Below are positions 25,680 to 34,225 of a stretch of 64,000 nt of DNA, in pieces. The DNA is from Cutibacterium sp. (GTDB lineage: Bacteria; Actinomycetota; Actinomycetes; Propionibacteriales; Propionibacteriaceae), in contig NZ_JAUNEJ010000002.1 of the NCBI RefSeq assembly GCF_030525615.1, forward strand, positions 124,001-188,000, in the 5' to 3' direction. Position 1 is the first letter of the stretch. Each line of letters begins with the position of its first letter. A program made the position numbers and the translations under genes. The notes beneath the pieces were generated by a model. The model was not told where the DNA came from. It saw only the letters and a program-made list of their open reading frames with translations, and did not search any database.

Positions 25680-27194
25680 ATGTCAGAGCGGATTGCGAAC
25701 GCAGCCCTGCGTCAGAAAGTGATGAGCGCGGACGACGCGGCTGCCCTCATCAATGACGGTGACCAGATCGGATTCGGTGGATTCACTGGGTCGGGCTACC
25801 CCAAGGCGGTTCCGGGAGCGCTGGCCAAGCGCATCAAGGAAGCCCACGATCGCGGCGAAAAGTTCACCGTCAACGTATTTACCGGAGCTTCTACCGCTCC
25901 TGAGCTTGACGGCGAGCTTGCCTCCGTCAGCGGCATTGGTTGGCGTATGCCCTACCAGTCCGATCCCCAAATGCGTTCCAAGATCAACGACGGCACCTCC
26001 TTGTACACCGACATCCACCTCTCCGAGGCCGGAATGATGGCGCGCGAGGGATTCTTCGGCAACATTGACTTCGCCGTCATCGAGGCAACCAAGATCACCG
26101 AGGATGGCGACGTCGTCCCCACATCTTCCATCGGCAACAACAATGTCTGGGTAGAGAAGGCCGACAAGATCATTATCGAGGTCAACTCGTGGCAGTCTGA
26201 GGACCTCGAAGGTATGCACGACGTGTACTACGGCTTCGCCCTGCCCCCGAACCGCGTGCCGATTCCGATCACCCATCCTGGTGACCGCATTGGTGAAAAG
26301 TACCTGCGCGTGCCGCAGAACAAGGTCGTTGCCGTGGTCGAGACATCTGGTCCTGACCGCAACAGTCCGTTCAAGCCGATCGACGACGACTCCCACAAGA
26401 TCGCCGGTTATCTGCTGGACTTCTACGACAACGAGGTCAAGCAGGGACGTATGCCGAAGAACCTGCTGCCGCTGCAGTCGGGTGTCGGCAACATTCCGAA
26501 CGCCGTTCTTGACGGCCTGCTGCACTCTGACCTGGAGCACCTGACCTCCTACACCGAGGTCATCCAGGACGGCATGATCGACCTCATCGACGCTGGCAAA
26601 CTCGACGTGGCCTCCGCCACCGCCTTCTCGCTGTCGCCTGAGTACGCGCACAAGATGAACGAGAATGCCTCCTTCTACCGCAAGCACATCGTCCTGCGCC
26701 CCCAGGAGATCTCGAACCACCCCGAGGTCATCCGTCGACTCGGTGTTATCGGTGCCAACGGCATGATCGAGGCTGACATCTACGGCAACGTCAACTCGAC
26801 CCACGTCACCGGCTCGCGGATGATGAACGGTATCGGTGGGTCCGGTGACTTTACCCGTAACGCCTTTATCTCGGCTTTCGTGTCCCCATCGACTGCCAAG
26901 GGCGGTGCCATCTCGGCGATCGTCCCGATGGTGTCGCACGTTGACCACACCGAGCACGACGTCATGGTCATCATCACCGAGCAGGGCATCGCCGATCTGC
27001 GTGGCCTGGCCCCACGTCAGCGCGCACCCAAGATCATCGAGAACTGCGCCCACCCGGACTACCGCCCGATATTGCTGGACTACTACGAGCGTGCGCTGCA
27101 TGACTGCAAGTTCAAGCACACCCCGCAGCTGCTGGGTGAGGCATATGCGTGGCACACCCGGTTCCTCGAGACCGGCACCATGAAGCTTTCCTGA
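25680..27194 (+). CDS. Succinate:acyl-CoA (propionyl/acetyl-CoA) transferase
   Basis: 504 residues, typical of the class I acetyl-CoA hydrolase/transferase family that includes YgfH and AarC. It moves CoA between propionyl- or acetyl-CoA and succinate; in propionibacteria this closes the Wood-Werkman cycle by regenerating succinyl-CoA and releasing propionate. Landmarks are GFGGFTGSGYPKAVP (about 31-45), the SYTEVIQDGMIDL glutamate (about 290-302, position of the catalytic Glu) and GIGGSGDFTRNAF. AGGAGG before the ATG is strong and a terminator follows at 27211-27240. High, regular GC3 codon use suggests strong expression. Confidence 0.93.
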   Translation: MSERIANAALRQKVMSADDAAALINDGDQIGFGGFTGSGYPKAVPGALAKRIKEAHDRGEKFTVNVFTGASTAPELDGELASVSGIGWRMPYQSDPQMRSKINDGTSLYTDIHLSEAGMMAREGFFGNIDFAVIEATKITEDGDVVPTSSIGNNNVWVEKADKIIIEVNSWQSEDLEGMHDVYYGFALPPNRVPIPITHPGDRIGEKYLRVPQNKVVAVVETSGPDRNSPFKPIDDDSHKIAGYLLDFYDNEVKQGRMPKNLLPLQSGVGNIPNAVLDGLLHSDLEHLTSYTEVIQDGMIDLIDAGKLDVASATAFSLSPEYAHKMNENASFYRKHIVLRPQEISNHPEVIRRLGVIGANGMIEADIYGNVNSTHVTGSRMMNGIGGSGDFTRNAFISAFVSPSTAKGGAISAIVPMVSHVDHTEHDVMVIITEQGIADLRGLAPRQRAPKIIENCAHPDYRPILLDYYERALHDCKFKHTPQLLGEAYAWHTRFLETGTMKLS

Positions 27195-27210
27195 CCGATC
27201 ACCGATACAC

Positions 27211-27240
27211 GTGGCCCCCGGCATATATGTCGGGAGCCAC
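27211..27240 (+). terminator. Terminator after the CoA transferase
   Basis: A 10-bp stem with one mismatch (27211-27220 and 27231-27240), 10-base loop, followed by TTTCGC, 16 bases past the stop. Between convergent genes. Confidence 0.7.
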
Positions 27241-27284
27241 TTTCGCATTCACGCTATCTGGGTGTGCCGTCTCTGGCCGATAGC

Positions 27285-28208
27285 TCAGATCCGAACAATG
27301 ACCTTTCCGCGGACGTGCCCGCCCCGCTGAAGTGTCACTGCGTCCTGAATCTGATCGAGCGGGAATACCTGCTGGATCGGCAGCACGATGTCACCGTCAG
27401 CGACAAGATCTGCGATACGTGAGAGGGCTCCGTCGGTTGCTTTGACCATACCGGTGCGCTGGACCCCAGCCGGAGCGTCGTCACCGGCAGCGATAACCCC
27501 GATTCGCCCGGGAGCGACGCCGAGTTCGACGGCAGCTTCAGCAGTCTGGGTGCCGTTGAGATCAAGGGCGGCATTGATAGTGGGGGCAAGCTTGCGAACC
27601 CGGTCGGCCAGTCCCGGACCGTAGGTGGTGGGAATGGCCCCCAAGCTGCGCAGGTACTCGTGGTTACCCTCAGACGCAGTGCCGATGACTGTCGCACCCA
27701 TACGCGCGGCCAACTGAACGGTGATGGTTCCGACCCCACCAGCCGCTCCGCCGATGAGGAGGGTGTCACCCTTGGTAAGGCCGATCGTCGTCAGCGCCCC
27801 GTCTGCCGTGAGCGCGACGATGGGGAGTCCGGCTGCCACCTCGTCGGACAGCTTGTCCGGGGTGTGAACAAGGTCCTTTTCGGGATGGTCAATGACGACG
27901 TATTGGGCAGCTGCCTGGCCCAGACCGGCTTGCCCGAACACTCGGTCGCCGACGGCGAAACCTTCAGTTCCATCACCAACCTCGTCGACGGTTCCAGCCA
28001 TATCTCCCCCGAAACCAGTCGGTGCGCTCACCCCGAAACCCTCAGCCGTGTGAGGGTTGGATGCAACCTTCCAGTCCAGCGGGTTGAGACCGACTGCGGC
28101 CACCCGCACTCGGACCTGGCCTGGACCGGCATGTGGCTCTTCTCCCTCGGTCACTGTGAGGGTAAAGGGATCTTCGAACGTGGCGAGCTGTGCAAATCTG
28201 TTGGTCAT
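27285..28208 (-). CDS. NADP-dependent quinone oxidoreductase-like protein (MDR superfamily)
   Basis: 307 residues. The N-terminal GroES-like domain (VRVRVAAVGLNPLDWKV, GGDMAGTVDEVGDGTEGFAVGDRVFGQ) lacks the structural zinc cysteines, as in QOR-type enzymes. The Rossmann domain has LLIGGAAGGVGTITVQLAARMGATVIGTAS (about 148-175). The C-terminus ends in the usual QDAVTLQRGGHVRGKVIVRI. It reduces quinones or other enones with NADPH; the true substrate is unknown. No close ribosome site before the ATG at 28208. Confidence 0.88.
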   Translation of the reverse strand: MTNRFAQLATFEDPFTLTVTEGEEPHAGPGQVRVRVAAVGLNPLDWKVASNPHTAEGFGVSAPTGFGGDMAGTVDEVGDGTEGFAVGDRVFGQAGLGQAAAQYVVIDHPEKDLVHTPDKLSDEVAAGLPIVALTADGALTTIGLTKGDTLLIGGAAGGVGTITVQLAARMGATVIGTASEGNHEYLRSLGAIPTTYGPGLADRVRKLAPTINAALDLNGTQTAEAAVELGVAPGRIGVIAAGDDAPAGVQRTGMVKATDGALSRIADLVADGDIVLPIQQVFPLDQIQDAVTLQRGGHVRGKVIVRI

Positions 28209-28435
28209 ACCAGGGCAACACCGATGGCAAGCCGGACTATTCCCTTCCGACTACGACTGATTCTCCCATTGAGCTGGCAGCGATCGACCTTGGTGTTCGT
28301 TTTCTACCGGGCGCGCCATCCCGCTCTGTGCGAGACGACGCGAGGCCCCGGCCACCACAGGCGACCGGGACTTTGACGCACGCAGCCATGGTGTCGGTCG
28401 AAGGTTTTACAAAACCCCCTGCCGCTACCGGTCAA

Positions 28436-28905
28436 TCACACTCCAGTCCTGGGAAGAATGGCGGGGCGGTACTTTTCGCTACCGGTGCCGCCAGCAGTGG
28501 CGGTGTTGCTGGAAGCCATCGTCAGTGCGGTGCTCGTGACATCGTTCGGGTTGTCCGGGGCACTCGCGGGTGGAGTCACTGATCCGATTGGGGACGAGGT
28601 CGTCGATCCGCTTGGGGACAAGGTCGCCGGGCCGCTTGGGGAAGCAGTCGCCGACCCACTCGGAGAGGGGGCCGGGGTCTTCTCGACCACCGTCACGTTG
28701 CGTTCACCACTGGCGGCGGTCCCGGCCTTGTCAGTGACGCGATAGGTCACCTTGTAGGTGCCAACCTTGCTGGTGTTGATGTTTCCGGACACCGTGATGT
28801 TGGTGATGTCACCGTCAAGGTTGTCAGTGGCGCTGATACCGGCCATCGCCGCGACGGTGACAGCCACCGCGAGCAGGAACGCGCGGACCTTCCGGTACGT
28901 GACAT
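28436..28905 (-). pseudogene. Broken LPRTG surface protein (DUF5011-like / Ser-Pro repeat), adhesin-like
   Basis: The ATG at 28905 has GAGG upstream but its frame is wrong: the hydrophobic signal-peptide core (VRAFLLAVAVTVAAMAG) is in the next frame with no start codon, so a frameshift lies in the first ten codons. Right after the signal the sequence enters the middle of a DUF5011-like domain (ATDNLDGDIT...TYRVTDKAGT), whose first half is missing. Then come a Ser/Pro/Gly repeat region (SPSGSATASPSG) and a terminal LPRTGV followed immediately by the stop, with no membrane anchor. The plan resembles the repeat-bearing, phase-variable dermatan-sulphate adhesins of C. acnes; that link is tentative. 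Confidence 0.6.
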
Positions 28906-29139
28906 GTGATTGTCCTCACGCTTGACGTGTGCAGGCGGTCCATGCCTGCGTGCTCCATCGTCGGCAACAGGTTTGAACGCGATGGCCACAGCGGGCCTCA
29001 TTTCGGCAACCAGTGGATGAAACCTCGGTGAACAGCGCCACTCATGACTCGGTAAACCCTCTTGAAAAGGGGTTTTGGGCCTGTCAGAAACCTGCGGACT
29101 GATTGCCGGGCTCACAGCTGCCATCTACCATGATCGACC

Positions 29140-29711
29140 GTGATAACACGTGGAGCTCTGGCTCACATCGCTATCGCAGGTGCGGTCGTCGTGGCAATGG
29201 TCGGCTGTTCGAACGGAAATACCTCGACACACACCAGTACCCCGGCAGCCAGCGAGACGACGGCAACCACCCCCTCCCCCACCACAACCCCACCAGTGAC
29301 GACCGAGAACGCCTCAGTCACCTACGAAAGCACCCTCGTCGAACTCACCGGGACTTTCCGCGATCCCGATCATCGTTGGCGCCTTGACGCCAGCAAGGTC
29401 GGGTTCACCCCATCCGGTTCGACGTGCGCTTACCGGTCCGTGACCTGGACGACCGATGAGGGGCTGGAACCTCTTGTCAAAAAACACACTGGGAAGGCAA
29501 TATTGCTGACTCGGTGCAGGATCGCCTCGACGAGGTGGGGTTTTTCGACCAGCGGGTCGACGGCGCAACGGTTCAGGCACACGACGAGTCCGGGGCCACG
29601 CTCACGATGACGTCGAAGGGCTCAACGACATCGATGTACGTCGAGACGACCGTTTCCACATCGGGAAAGTCGTCATGCCAAAACGCCCCGGTCAACGTCC
29701 CTGACCCGTGA
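29140..29711 (+). pseudogene. Lipoprotein gene interrupted at a poly-A tract
   Basis: The GTG start gives a lipoprotein signal (AIAGAVVVAMVGCSNG, lipobox VGC at residue 23) and a Thr/Ser-rich linker. The frame then runs off into nonsense after LVKKHTGK. The continuation (DRLDEVGFFDQRVDGATVQ and on to a stop at 29711) is in the next frame. The switch falls at a run of six A (29479-29484); seven would join both parts into about 190 residues. It is either a pseudogene or a slippage-controlled gene. No domain is recognised. Confidence 0.65.
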
Positions 29712-29766
29712 TCGTGGTTGCGCAGTCAAACACGGTTAGGCTTGGTGCCAGACCGTCAGGAGGATT

Positions 29767-30378
29767 GTGACCGAACAACCCGCATACCCCCAGCCCCGCC
29801 ATGCCGAAGACGCGCACACGGACAAGGCTCAGCCAGTCCGTGCCAGTGCCGAGACGATCGGCACCCTTCCTCCTCTGGAGGACGTGGAGACCCAGACGAA
29901 ATCGTCAGCCACATTAGGACGTCTTGCCGCTGGCCTGTACTACGTGGCCGCCGTGGCTGCTGCGGTTGCTCTGGTGGTGGCATGGTGGCAGTCGATCCAC
30001 ATCCCCACCTTCATCCACGCGACCCAGCTGATGACGTGGACCCATCCGAGACCAGGGTCGTTGGCGTCAGTGCTGCTGGCTACCGCGATGATGTGCATTG
30101 CTGGGGCGATGGTGGCTATGCCGGGAATTCTCGCAGTGAACACCTGGCTAGGACGCCGTTGGGTGCGGTGGGGGGCCATTGGCGGAGTCGGCGTAGGGTG
30201 TGCCGCCATTACCCTGAACTGGGTGGCATGGATCGGTATGCCGTTTCTCGTCGCAGCTGGGATCATTGTCTGGCTGCCACCGGTACGCCATTGGATGGAT
30301 TCGCATGGTTCCACACCGCCAGAAGCGCACCAGCTCGACGGCCCAGTCATCTACGGACCGGTTCCGCAACATTACTGA
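29767..30378 (+). CDS. Hypothetical membrane protein beside tRNA-Gly
   Basis: 203 residues. A hydrophilic N-terminus (about 1-50) is followed by four hydrophobic segments (about 55-75, 98-120, 134-150 and 152-172) and a polar tail ending VIYGPVPQHY. GGAGG precedes the GTG start. No family recognised. Its last third is duplicated at 38372-38581, on the far side of the 8.2-kb island. Confidence 0.75.
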   Translation: MTEQPAYPQPRHAEDAHTDKAQPVRASAETIGTLPPLEDVETQTKSSATLGRLAAGLYYVAAVAAAVALVVAWWQSIHIPTFIHATQLMTWTHPRPGSLASVLLATAMMCIAGAMVAMPGILAVNTWLGRRWVRWGAIGGVGVGCAAITLNWVAWIGMPFLVAAGIIVWLPPVRHWMDSHGSTPPEAHQLDGPVIYGPVPQHY

Positions 30379-30523
30379 CCAGCCGGCGAGGTGAGTCGCA
30401 CTGTTCTGACGAGGTGCGCTAACCTACGGCGAGTCTCCACAAGAGATACGCGGGCGTAGCTCAATGGTAGAGCGCCAGCTTCCCAAGCTGGATACGCGGG
30501 TTCGATTCCCGTCGCCCGCTCCA
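30165..30523 (+). repeat. Left 359-bp direct repeat bounding the island
   Basis: This segment, the 3' third of the membrane protein gene plus the whole tRNA-Gly, recurs at 38368-38726 in the same orientation. The last roughly 200 bases are almost identical, while the first 100 carry clustered differences. Confidence 0.9.
30450..30523 (+). tRNA. tRNA-Gly (anticodon CCC)
   Basis: 74 bases including an encoded CCA. Acceptor GCGGGCG pairs fully with CGCCCGC. The D arm is GCTC...GAGC. The anticodon stem CCAGC/GCTGG holds the loop TTCCCAA, giving CCC for GGG glycine codons. The T arm is GCGGG-TTCGATT-CCCGT. Likely integration target of the island on its right. Confidence 0.95.
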
Positions 30524-30768
30524 CTATGACCTCGGATTTGATAAGGCTGGGGTTGCGTTTGGCGAGTATGCCCCAAGGGGGTGTGAAAAATCGCTTGCGT
30601 TAGCGGGTTTGGGTTTTGCGTTACCTAGTATCGTGTTTTTCCTGTTCGGGTAGAGTTTTGTGGTTTAACTCGCTAACGGATGGCAGGTGGCGTTCGCTGT
30701 AGTGCTTGCGATGGTGGTTCTATTTCTACTTTTGAATCGAATCTATTTGCGTTGCCCGTGTTTGGCTT

Positions 30769-31548
30769 TTAGTTAAGTTCTACTCTGTTGTATAAGTAAG
30801 TGGCGGTGAAAAGTAGCGCAATGATTAGCAGTAGGGTGCTGGTGATTGGCCAGATCCAAGGTGCCTCGAGTGTGTCTTGAGCGAGGTTGTTGATTATGGA
30901 GGCGAGGCCAAGGGGAGTTTTGTTGCCCTCCTGGATAAATATCGCTGACATAGTTATTAGTAGGTAGGCTCCAAATCCGGCCGCAAGTGGCATGCCGATG
31001 CCTGGTTTAAAAGTAGCTGCGACCGTTTGTGTTGCGTGAATTAGAATGATTTGTAGAGCCCATACCAAACTAGCCAATATGATCGGGGCGGGATTAGCGC
31101 CTGGGAATAACAGTGATGTTCCTGCCCACGCTAGGGTACCGCTGAAGAGAGCAAGGAATAGGGTAGATAGCCAGCTGCTGATAGCAAAGCTAATGAGGTA
31201 GTGAGAGCGCTGCACGCTACCAGGGAAAACAAAAGGAATGTCACCATTGCCGGTAAGCACCCTGCAACGAAAAGAGTTCATTGCAACAAGAATTACGATA
31301 AGAATTTGGGTAAGGTTCTTTATCCATCCCGCGTAGGCTTGCTGCCAGGAAGGTTCTGGTAGCGACTCTATTAGCGTGGTTACTTCTGATCCGGCCAGAA
31401 ATCTGATGATTTGCGGCGTGTATTGGGTAAACAATCCTTGCGTGAGAGCAAGGATAACGAATACCCCACCTATAATCCATGTCTCATAGGAGCGCAGGAG
31501 CCAGACAGCTTGATAGCGCCAGATCAATCTGAAACTCGAGGTACTCAC
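30769..31548 (-). CDS. ABC transporter permease, YxlG-like
   Basis: 259 residues with six hydrophobic segments, matching ABC-2 type permeases of the YxlG kind. It is the last of five genes whose ends overlap by one to four bases, starting in the stop of the ATPase gene. With YxlE-like and YxlF-like proteins upstream it recapitulates the B. subtilis yxlE-yxlF-yxlG set, tied there to the SigY and bacteriocin-resistance region. Substrate unknown. GC content is well below the core genes, in keeping with an acquired island. Confidence 0.8.
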   Translation of the reverse strand: MSTSSFRLIWRYQAVWLLRSYETWIIGGVFVILALTQGLFTQYTPQIIRFLAGSEVTTLIESLPEPSWQQAYAGWIKNLTQILIVILVAMNSFRCRVLTGNGDIPFVFPGSVQRSHYLISFAISSWLSTLFLALFSGTLAWAGTSLLFPGANPAPIILASLVWALQIILIHATQTVAATFKPGIGMPLAAGFGAYLLITMSAIFIQEGNKTPLGLASIINNLAQDTLEAPWIWPITSTLLLIIALLFTATYLYNRVELN

Positions 31549-32384
31549 GATTTTTTACCGCCGTCCTTAGTTAGTTTGGTGAAAAGTTCATCTAAGCCGG
31601 TAAAGGTGGGGTGAATCTTTGCGGCAGAATCGAGGCTATAGATAGCCTTAGCCACGGCGGTGGCAACGTCTGAACGCACCGTGACGTCAAGGGTAACGTG
31701 TTTAGTTTGCTGATTGACCAGCTCGCCTAACTGTCCTTGAGCTAGCAGGCTACCGCGATGCAAGATTCCCACGTGGGTAGAGACTTTAGCGACATCACTG
31801 AGGATGTGGGAGGAAAACACTATCGTTACCTGCCCGGTTAACTCGCGTAGTAGCCCCAGAACATCTGCTCGCCCGATCGGGTCAAGAGCGCTGGTTGGTT
31901 CGTCTATCAGTAGTAGTTTCGGGGCAGTAACGAGTGCTGCTGCTATTCCCATCCGTTGCTTCATGCCTCTAGAAAAGGAGCCGATTCTTCCGGGGGCTTT
32001 GTCGAGGTTCACCAGATTGAGTAGTTCGTCGCTTCTTTCGGCTGCAAGGTCTGGAGAGATTCCACCAAGGCGGGCGAGAGTGATGAGCGCATCCTTGGCT
32101 CTAAGCCAGGGGCTAATCTGAGGGACATCAGTCAGGTAAGACACGCCAGGGATCGGTTTGACCGGAAGTTTGCCTCGACTAACTCCCAGCGCGGTGGCGC
32201 TACCACTACTGGCTCCAGCCAGTCCTGCAAGGATCCTCATGGTGGTGGTTTTACCAGCCCCGTTCCCTCCCACAAACCCATAACAGGAGCCGGTAGGAAC
32301 TCGAAGGTTTATGTTGTTTAGTACTTGGTGCTTACCAAAGGTTTTGGACAAATCTTTAGTAGAGACTGCTAAATCCATTTTCAT
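31545..32384 (-). CDS. ABC transporter ATP-binding protein, YxlF-like
   Basis: 279 residues. Walker A GGNGAGKTTTMRIL (about 38-51), signature FSRGMKQRMGIAAALV, Walker B LLLIDEPTSALDP and H-loop VFSSHILSD are all intact. The degenerate signature (SRGMKQR) is typical of the ABC-2 export group of DrrA, NatA and YxlF. The C-terminal 70 residues are the usual regulatory tail. Overlaps both neighbours by four bases. Confidence 0.92.
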   Translation of the reverse strand: MKMDLAVSTKDLSKTFGKHQVLNNINLRVPTGSCYGFVGGNGAGKTTTMRILAGLAGASSGSATALGVSRGKLPVKPIPGVSYLTDVPQISPWLRAKDALITLARLGGISPDLAAERSDELLNLVNLDKAPGRIGSFSRGMKQRMGIAAALVTAPKLLLIDEPTSALDPIGRADVLGLLRELTGQVTIVFSSHILSDVAKVSTHVGILHRGSLLAQGQLGELVNQQTKHVTLDVTVRSDVATAVAKAIYSLDSAAKIHPTFTGLDELFTKLTKDGGKKS

Positions 32385-32707
32385 TCCTTCGGATACAGCT
32401 TGCTTACCACTGAACTCGCATCAACCTGGTGATGTTTGGCTGTAGCGTTCTGTTCATATTCACGCTGCACCTTAAGCTGTTTTTGTTCGTGAAAGTACAT
32501 AACCAAAAAGACGATTGGCCCAATCACTTGGCCAAAGATGATAACCAAGAGCCACACTAGGCGATTTAAGCCTGCAATGTGAGTTCGCTTATCGCGCAGC
32601 AGCCAAATTAAAGACCAGACCACCGCTACCAGTTGAACTCCTATAAGGATGCAGACCCCTATCAATGCTGGGGTCGGCAAATCCAACAGTTTATCTATAG
32701 AGTTCAT
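32381..32707 (-). CDS. PLDc_N domain membrane protein, YxlE-like
   Basis: 108 residues with two hydrophobic helices (about 14-36 and 47-69) and a charged C-terminus. The segment NRLVWLLVIIFGQVIGPIVFLV is the PLDc_N pattern, as in B. subtilis YxlE, which also precedes yxlF and yxlG. These small proteins modulate the transporter or its sigma factor; the precise role is unknown. Overlaps both flanking genes by four bases. Confidence 0.8.
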   Translation of the reverse strand: MNSIDKLLDLPTPALIGVCILIGVQLVAVVWSLIWLLRDKRTHIAGLNRLVWLLVIIFGQVIGPIVFLVMYFHEQKQLKVQREYEQNATAKHHQVDASSVVSKLYPKE

Positions 32708-33399
32708 TGCTCGTCTCCTGAATTATGTAGCCGGGTTTTTACCCTGGATAACACGGTTTTCACATAAGCGAGTTGGCAAACGCCAGCAACGAGGGGCCAT
32801 AAAGCAACAATGGGTACCATCGACCGGCGGCTCATTTCCTGCTTGTCACCAGCCCGGCGCATTGCTGCAAGCCAGGCTATGGACATGGCTTCAACTCCCA
32901 GCAGATCAGCGTGATTGGCCAAACGTACGGCATCTTCGGATTCTGGGTCATCGCGTCGAAAGATCTGTGGCGCTAGTGCTGCAACGGTCGTTAAAACCAC
33001 TGGAGCTAGCGCAGCCTGCCTGCCGGTAATAAATTTTTCAGACCCTCCGCGTGTTGACCGCTGGACGAGAACCTGCTCATTGCGACTAACGAGTACCGCC
33101 AAGAACCCAACCCCAATCCCGCCGGCAATAGTGGTGAGCTTAATGCCGCGCTTTAGACGTGAGGGGACATAACTGGCCAAGTCCGGTAGAGAATCATCAG
33201 GGCGAATTAGCCCTAAACGCACGCCAACAGCACCCAGATTAACGTCCCAACCCAGTCCGTATTTTCGAGGAATGCACAAGCGCGGATTCTCTGGTTCAAA
33301 ACCATCCAACGCAGCATCAGAGCGCCCCAACCACAGCCCGGAGACAGGTATCCCCAAAACTCGCGCCTGCCCTTCTGTGTCCTTACCGAACCACTTCAT
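32704..33399 (-). CDS. Membrane protein with DUF5808-like N-terminus
   Basis: 231 residues from the ATG at 33399, which overlaps the PadR stop (TAATG). The frame extends 13 codons further but inside PadR. Residues 1-75 contain FEPENPRLCIPRKYGLGWDVNLG, close to the DUF5808 pattern (nP.d.rifvPkr.G.Gw.lNfa). Hydrophobic stretches follow at about 83-105, 128-146 and 195-215. It is a paralogue of the protein at 59514-60203, sharing GLIRPDDSLPDL, and that gene also overlaps a PadR gene. A PadR-controlled membrane sensor or transporter accessory is likely; no biochemical role known. Confidence 0.7.
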   Translation of the reverse strand: MKWFGKDTEGQARVLGIPVSGLWLGRSDAALDGFEPENPRLCIPRKYGLGWDVNLGAVGVRLGLIRPDDSLPDLASYVPSRLKRGIKLTTIAGGIGVGFLAVLVSRNEQVLVQRSTRGGSEKFITGRQAALAPVVLTTVAALAPQIFRRDDPESEDAVRLANHADLLGVEAMSIAWLAAMRRAGDKQEMSRRSMVPIVALWPLVAGVCQLAYVKTVLSRVKTRLHNSGDEQ

Positions 33400-33725
33400 T
33401 ACCGTATTCCTTTCTGCGTTGTTCGCTTCACAGCACAATCAAGCGCCTCCCACTCGCGACGCATCTGCAATAAGCGATTCTTCCCAGATTTTGCGAGCTT
33501 ATAAATCTTCCTCGGCGGCCCTACCGGAGACTCCTCCCAAGCCGTAACTACCAACCCTGATTTACGTAGCCGCGCAAGCAGCGGATATAACGTACCCGTC
33601 GAAATCTCCAACCCCGCTTCCTCACGAAAACGCTCTACAAGCTGCCCCCCGTAAGAAGGACGAGACGAAAGCAATCCAAGGACAACCAGTTCAACAGCGC
33701 CCTTGCGTAACTGCGACTCAGACAC
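33399..33725 (-). CDS. PadR-family transcriptional regulator
   Basis: 108 residues from the GTG at 33725, chosen by matching the paralogue at 60200-60547 (both begin ESQLRKGA.ELVVLGLL). The winged helix (residues 5-85) shows PSYGGQLVERF, TGTLYPLLARLRKSGLV and GPPRKIYKLAKSGK, the PadR core. PadR proteins repress adjacent transporter genes and respond to drugs or cell-envelope stress. First gene of the five-gene transporter operon, so probably its autoregulator. Confidence 0.9.
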   Translation of the reverse strand: MSESQLRKGAVELVVLGLLSSRPSYGGQLVERFREEAGLEISTGTLYPLLARLRKSGLVVTAWEESPVGPPRKIYKLAKSGKNRLLQMRREWEALDCAVKRTTQKGIR

Positions 33726-33917
33726 AACCAATCCTTGCTTAACCTTGTTCCTTGCATGACATACTACCGCCTGTGTAAAAGTCTAGCAACTATTTTTCGC
33801 TAGGACGTCAGGTCTGATAAGTAGGAATTTGCGTCACCTGTGGGGTTATCCTTGTTTTGTTGACACTAGCTAAGAGGGATTGGCCTGTGGTGTCGGTTCC
33901 TTGGAAGGATGTGTCTG

Positions 33918-34225
33918 ATGAGTGCGAAGAGAAGACGGTTTATGCCTGAATACCGTCATGATGCTGCGAGTCAAGTGATTGATACTGGTCAAACAATTGT
34001 TGCCGTCGCGAAATCGTTGGGTCTGTGCGAGCAAACGCTCGGTAAATGGGTCAAAACGAGAGCGAATGCCAGGGAAATGCCGATGGAATGAGCGAGTCTG
34101 ATCTGCGTGCTGAGAACGCCAGGCTGCGTCGTGAGTTGGCTGAGGCTCGGATAGATAACGAGTTCTTGTCAAAAGCAACAGCCTTCTTCGCTGCGAAGCA
34201 ACGACAGCGGAACGATTCGAATTAA
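33918..34225 (+). pseudogene. IS3 orfA, frameshifted
   Basis: The helix-turn-helix part (FMPEYRHDAASQVIDTG, TIVAVAKSLGLCEQTLGKWV) reads in one frame to about 34060. The leucine-zipper part (SDLRAENARLRRELAEARIDNEFL) is in another, ending at 34225. A single indel explains this. Confidence 0.8.

Noticed and set aside
25683..27248. 521-codon open frame opposite the CoA transferase
   Set aside because: Same cause: a mirror of a highly expressed, GC3-biased gene. Low-complexity Val/Asp/Gly-rich translation.
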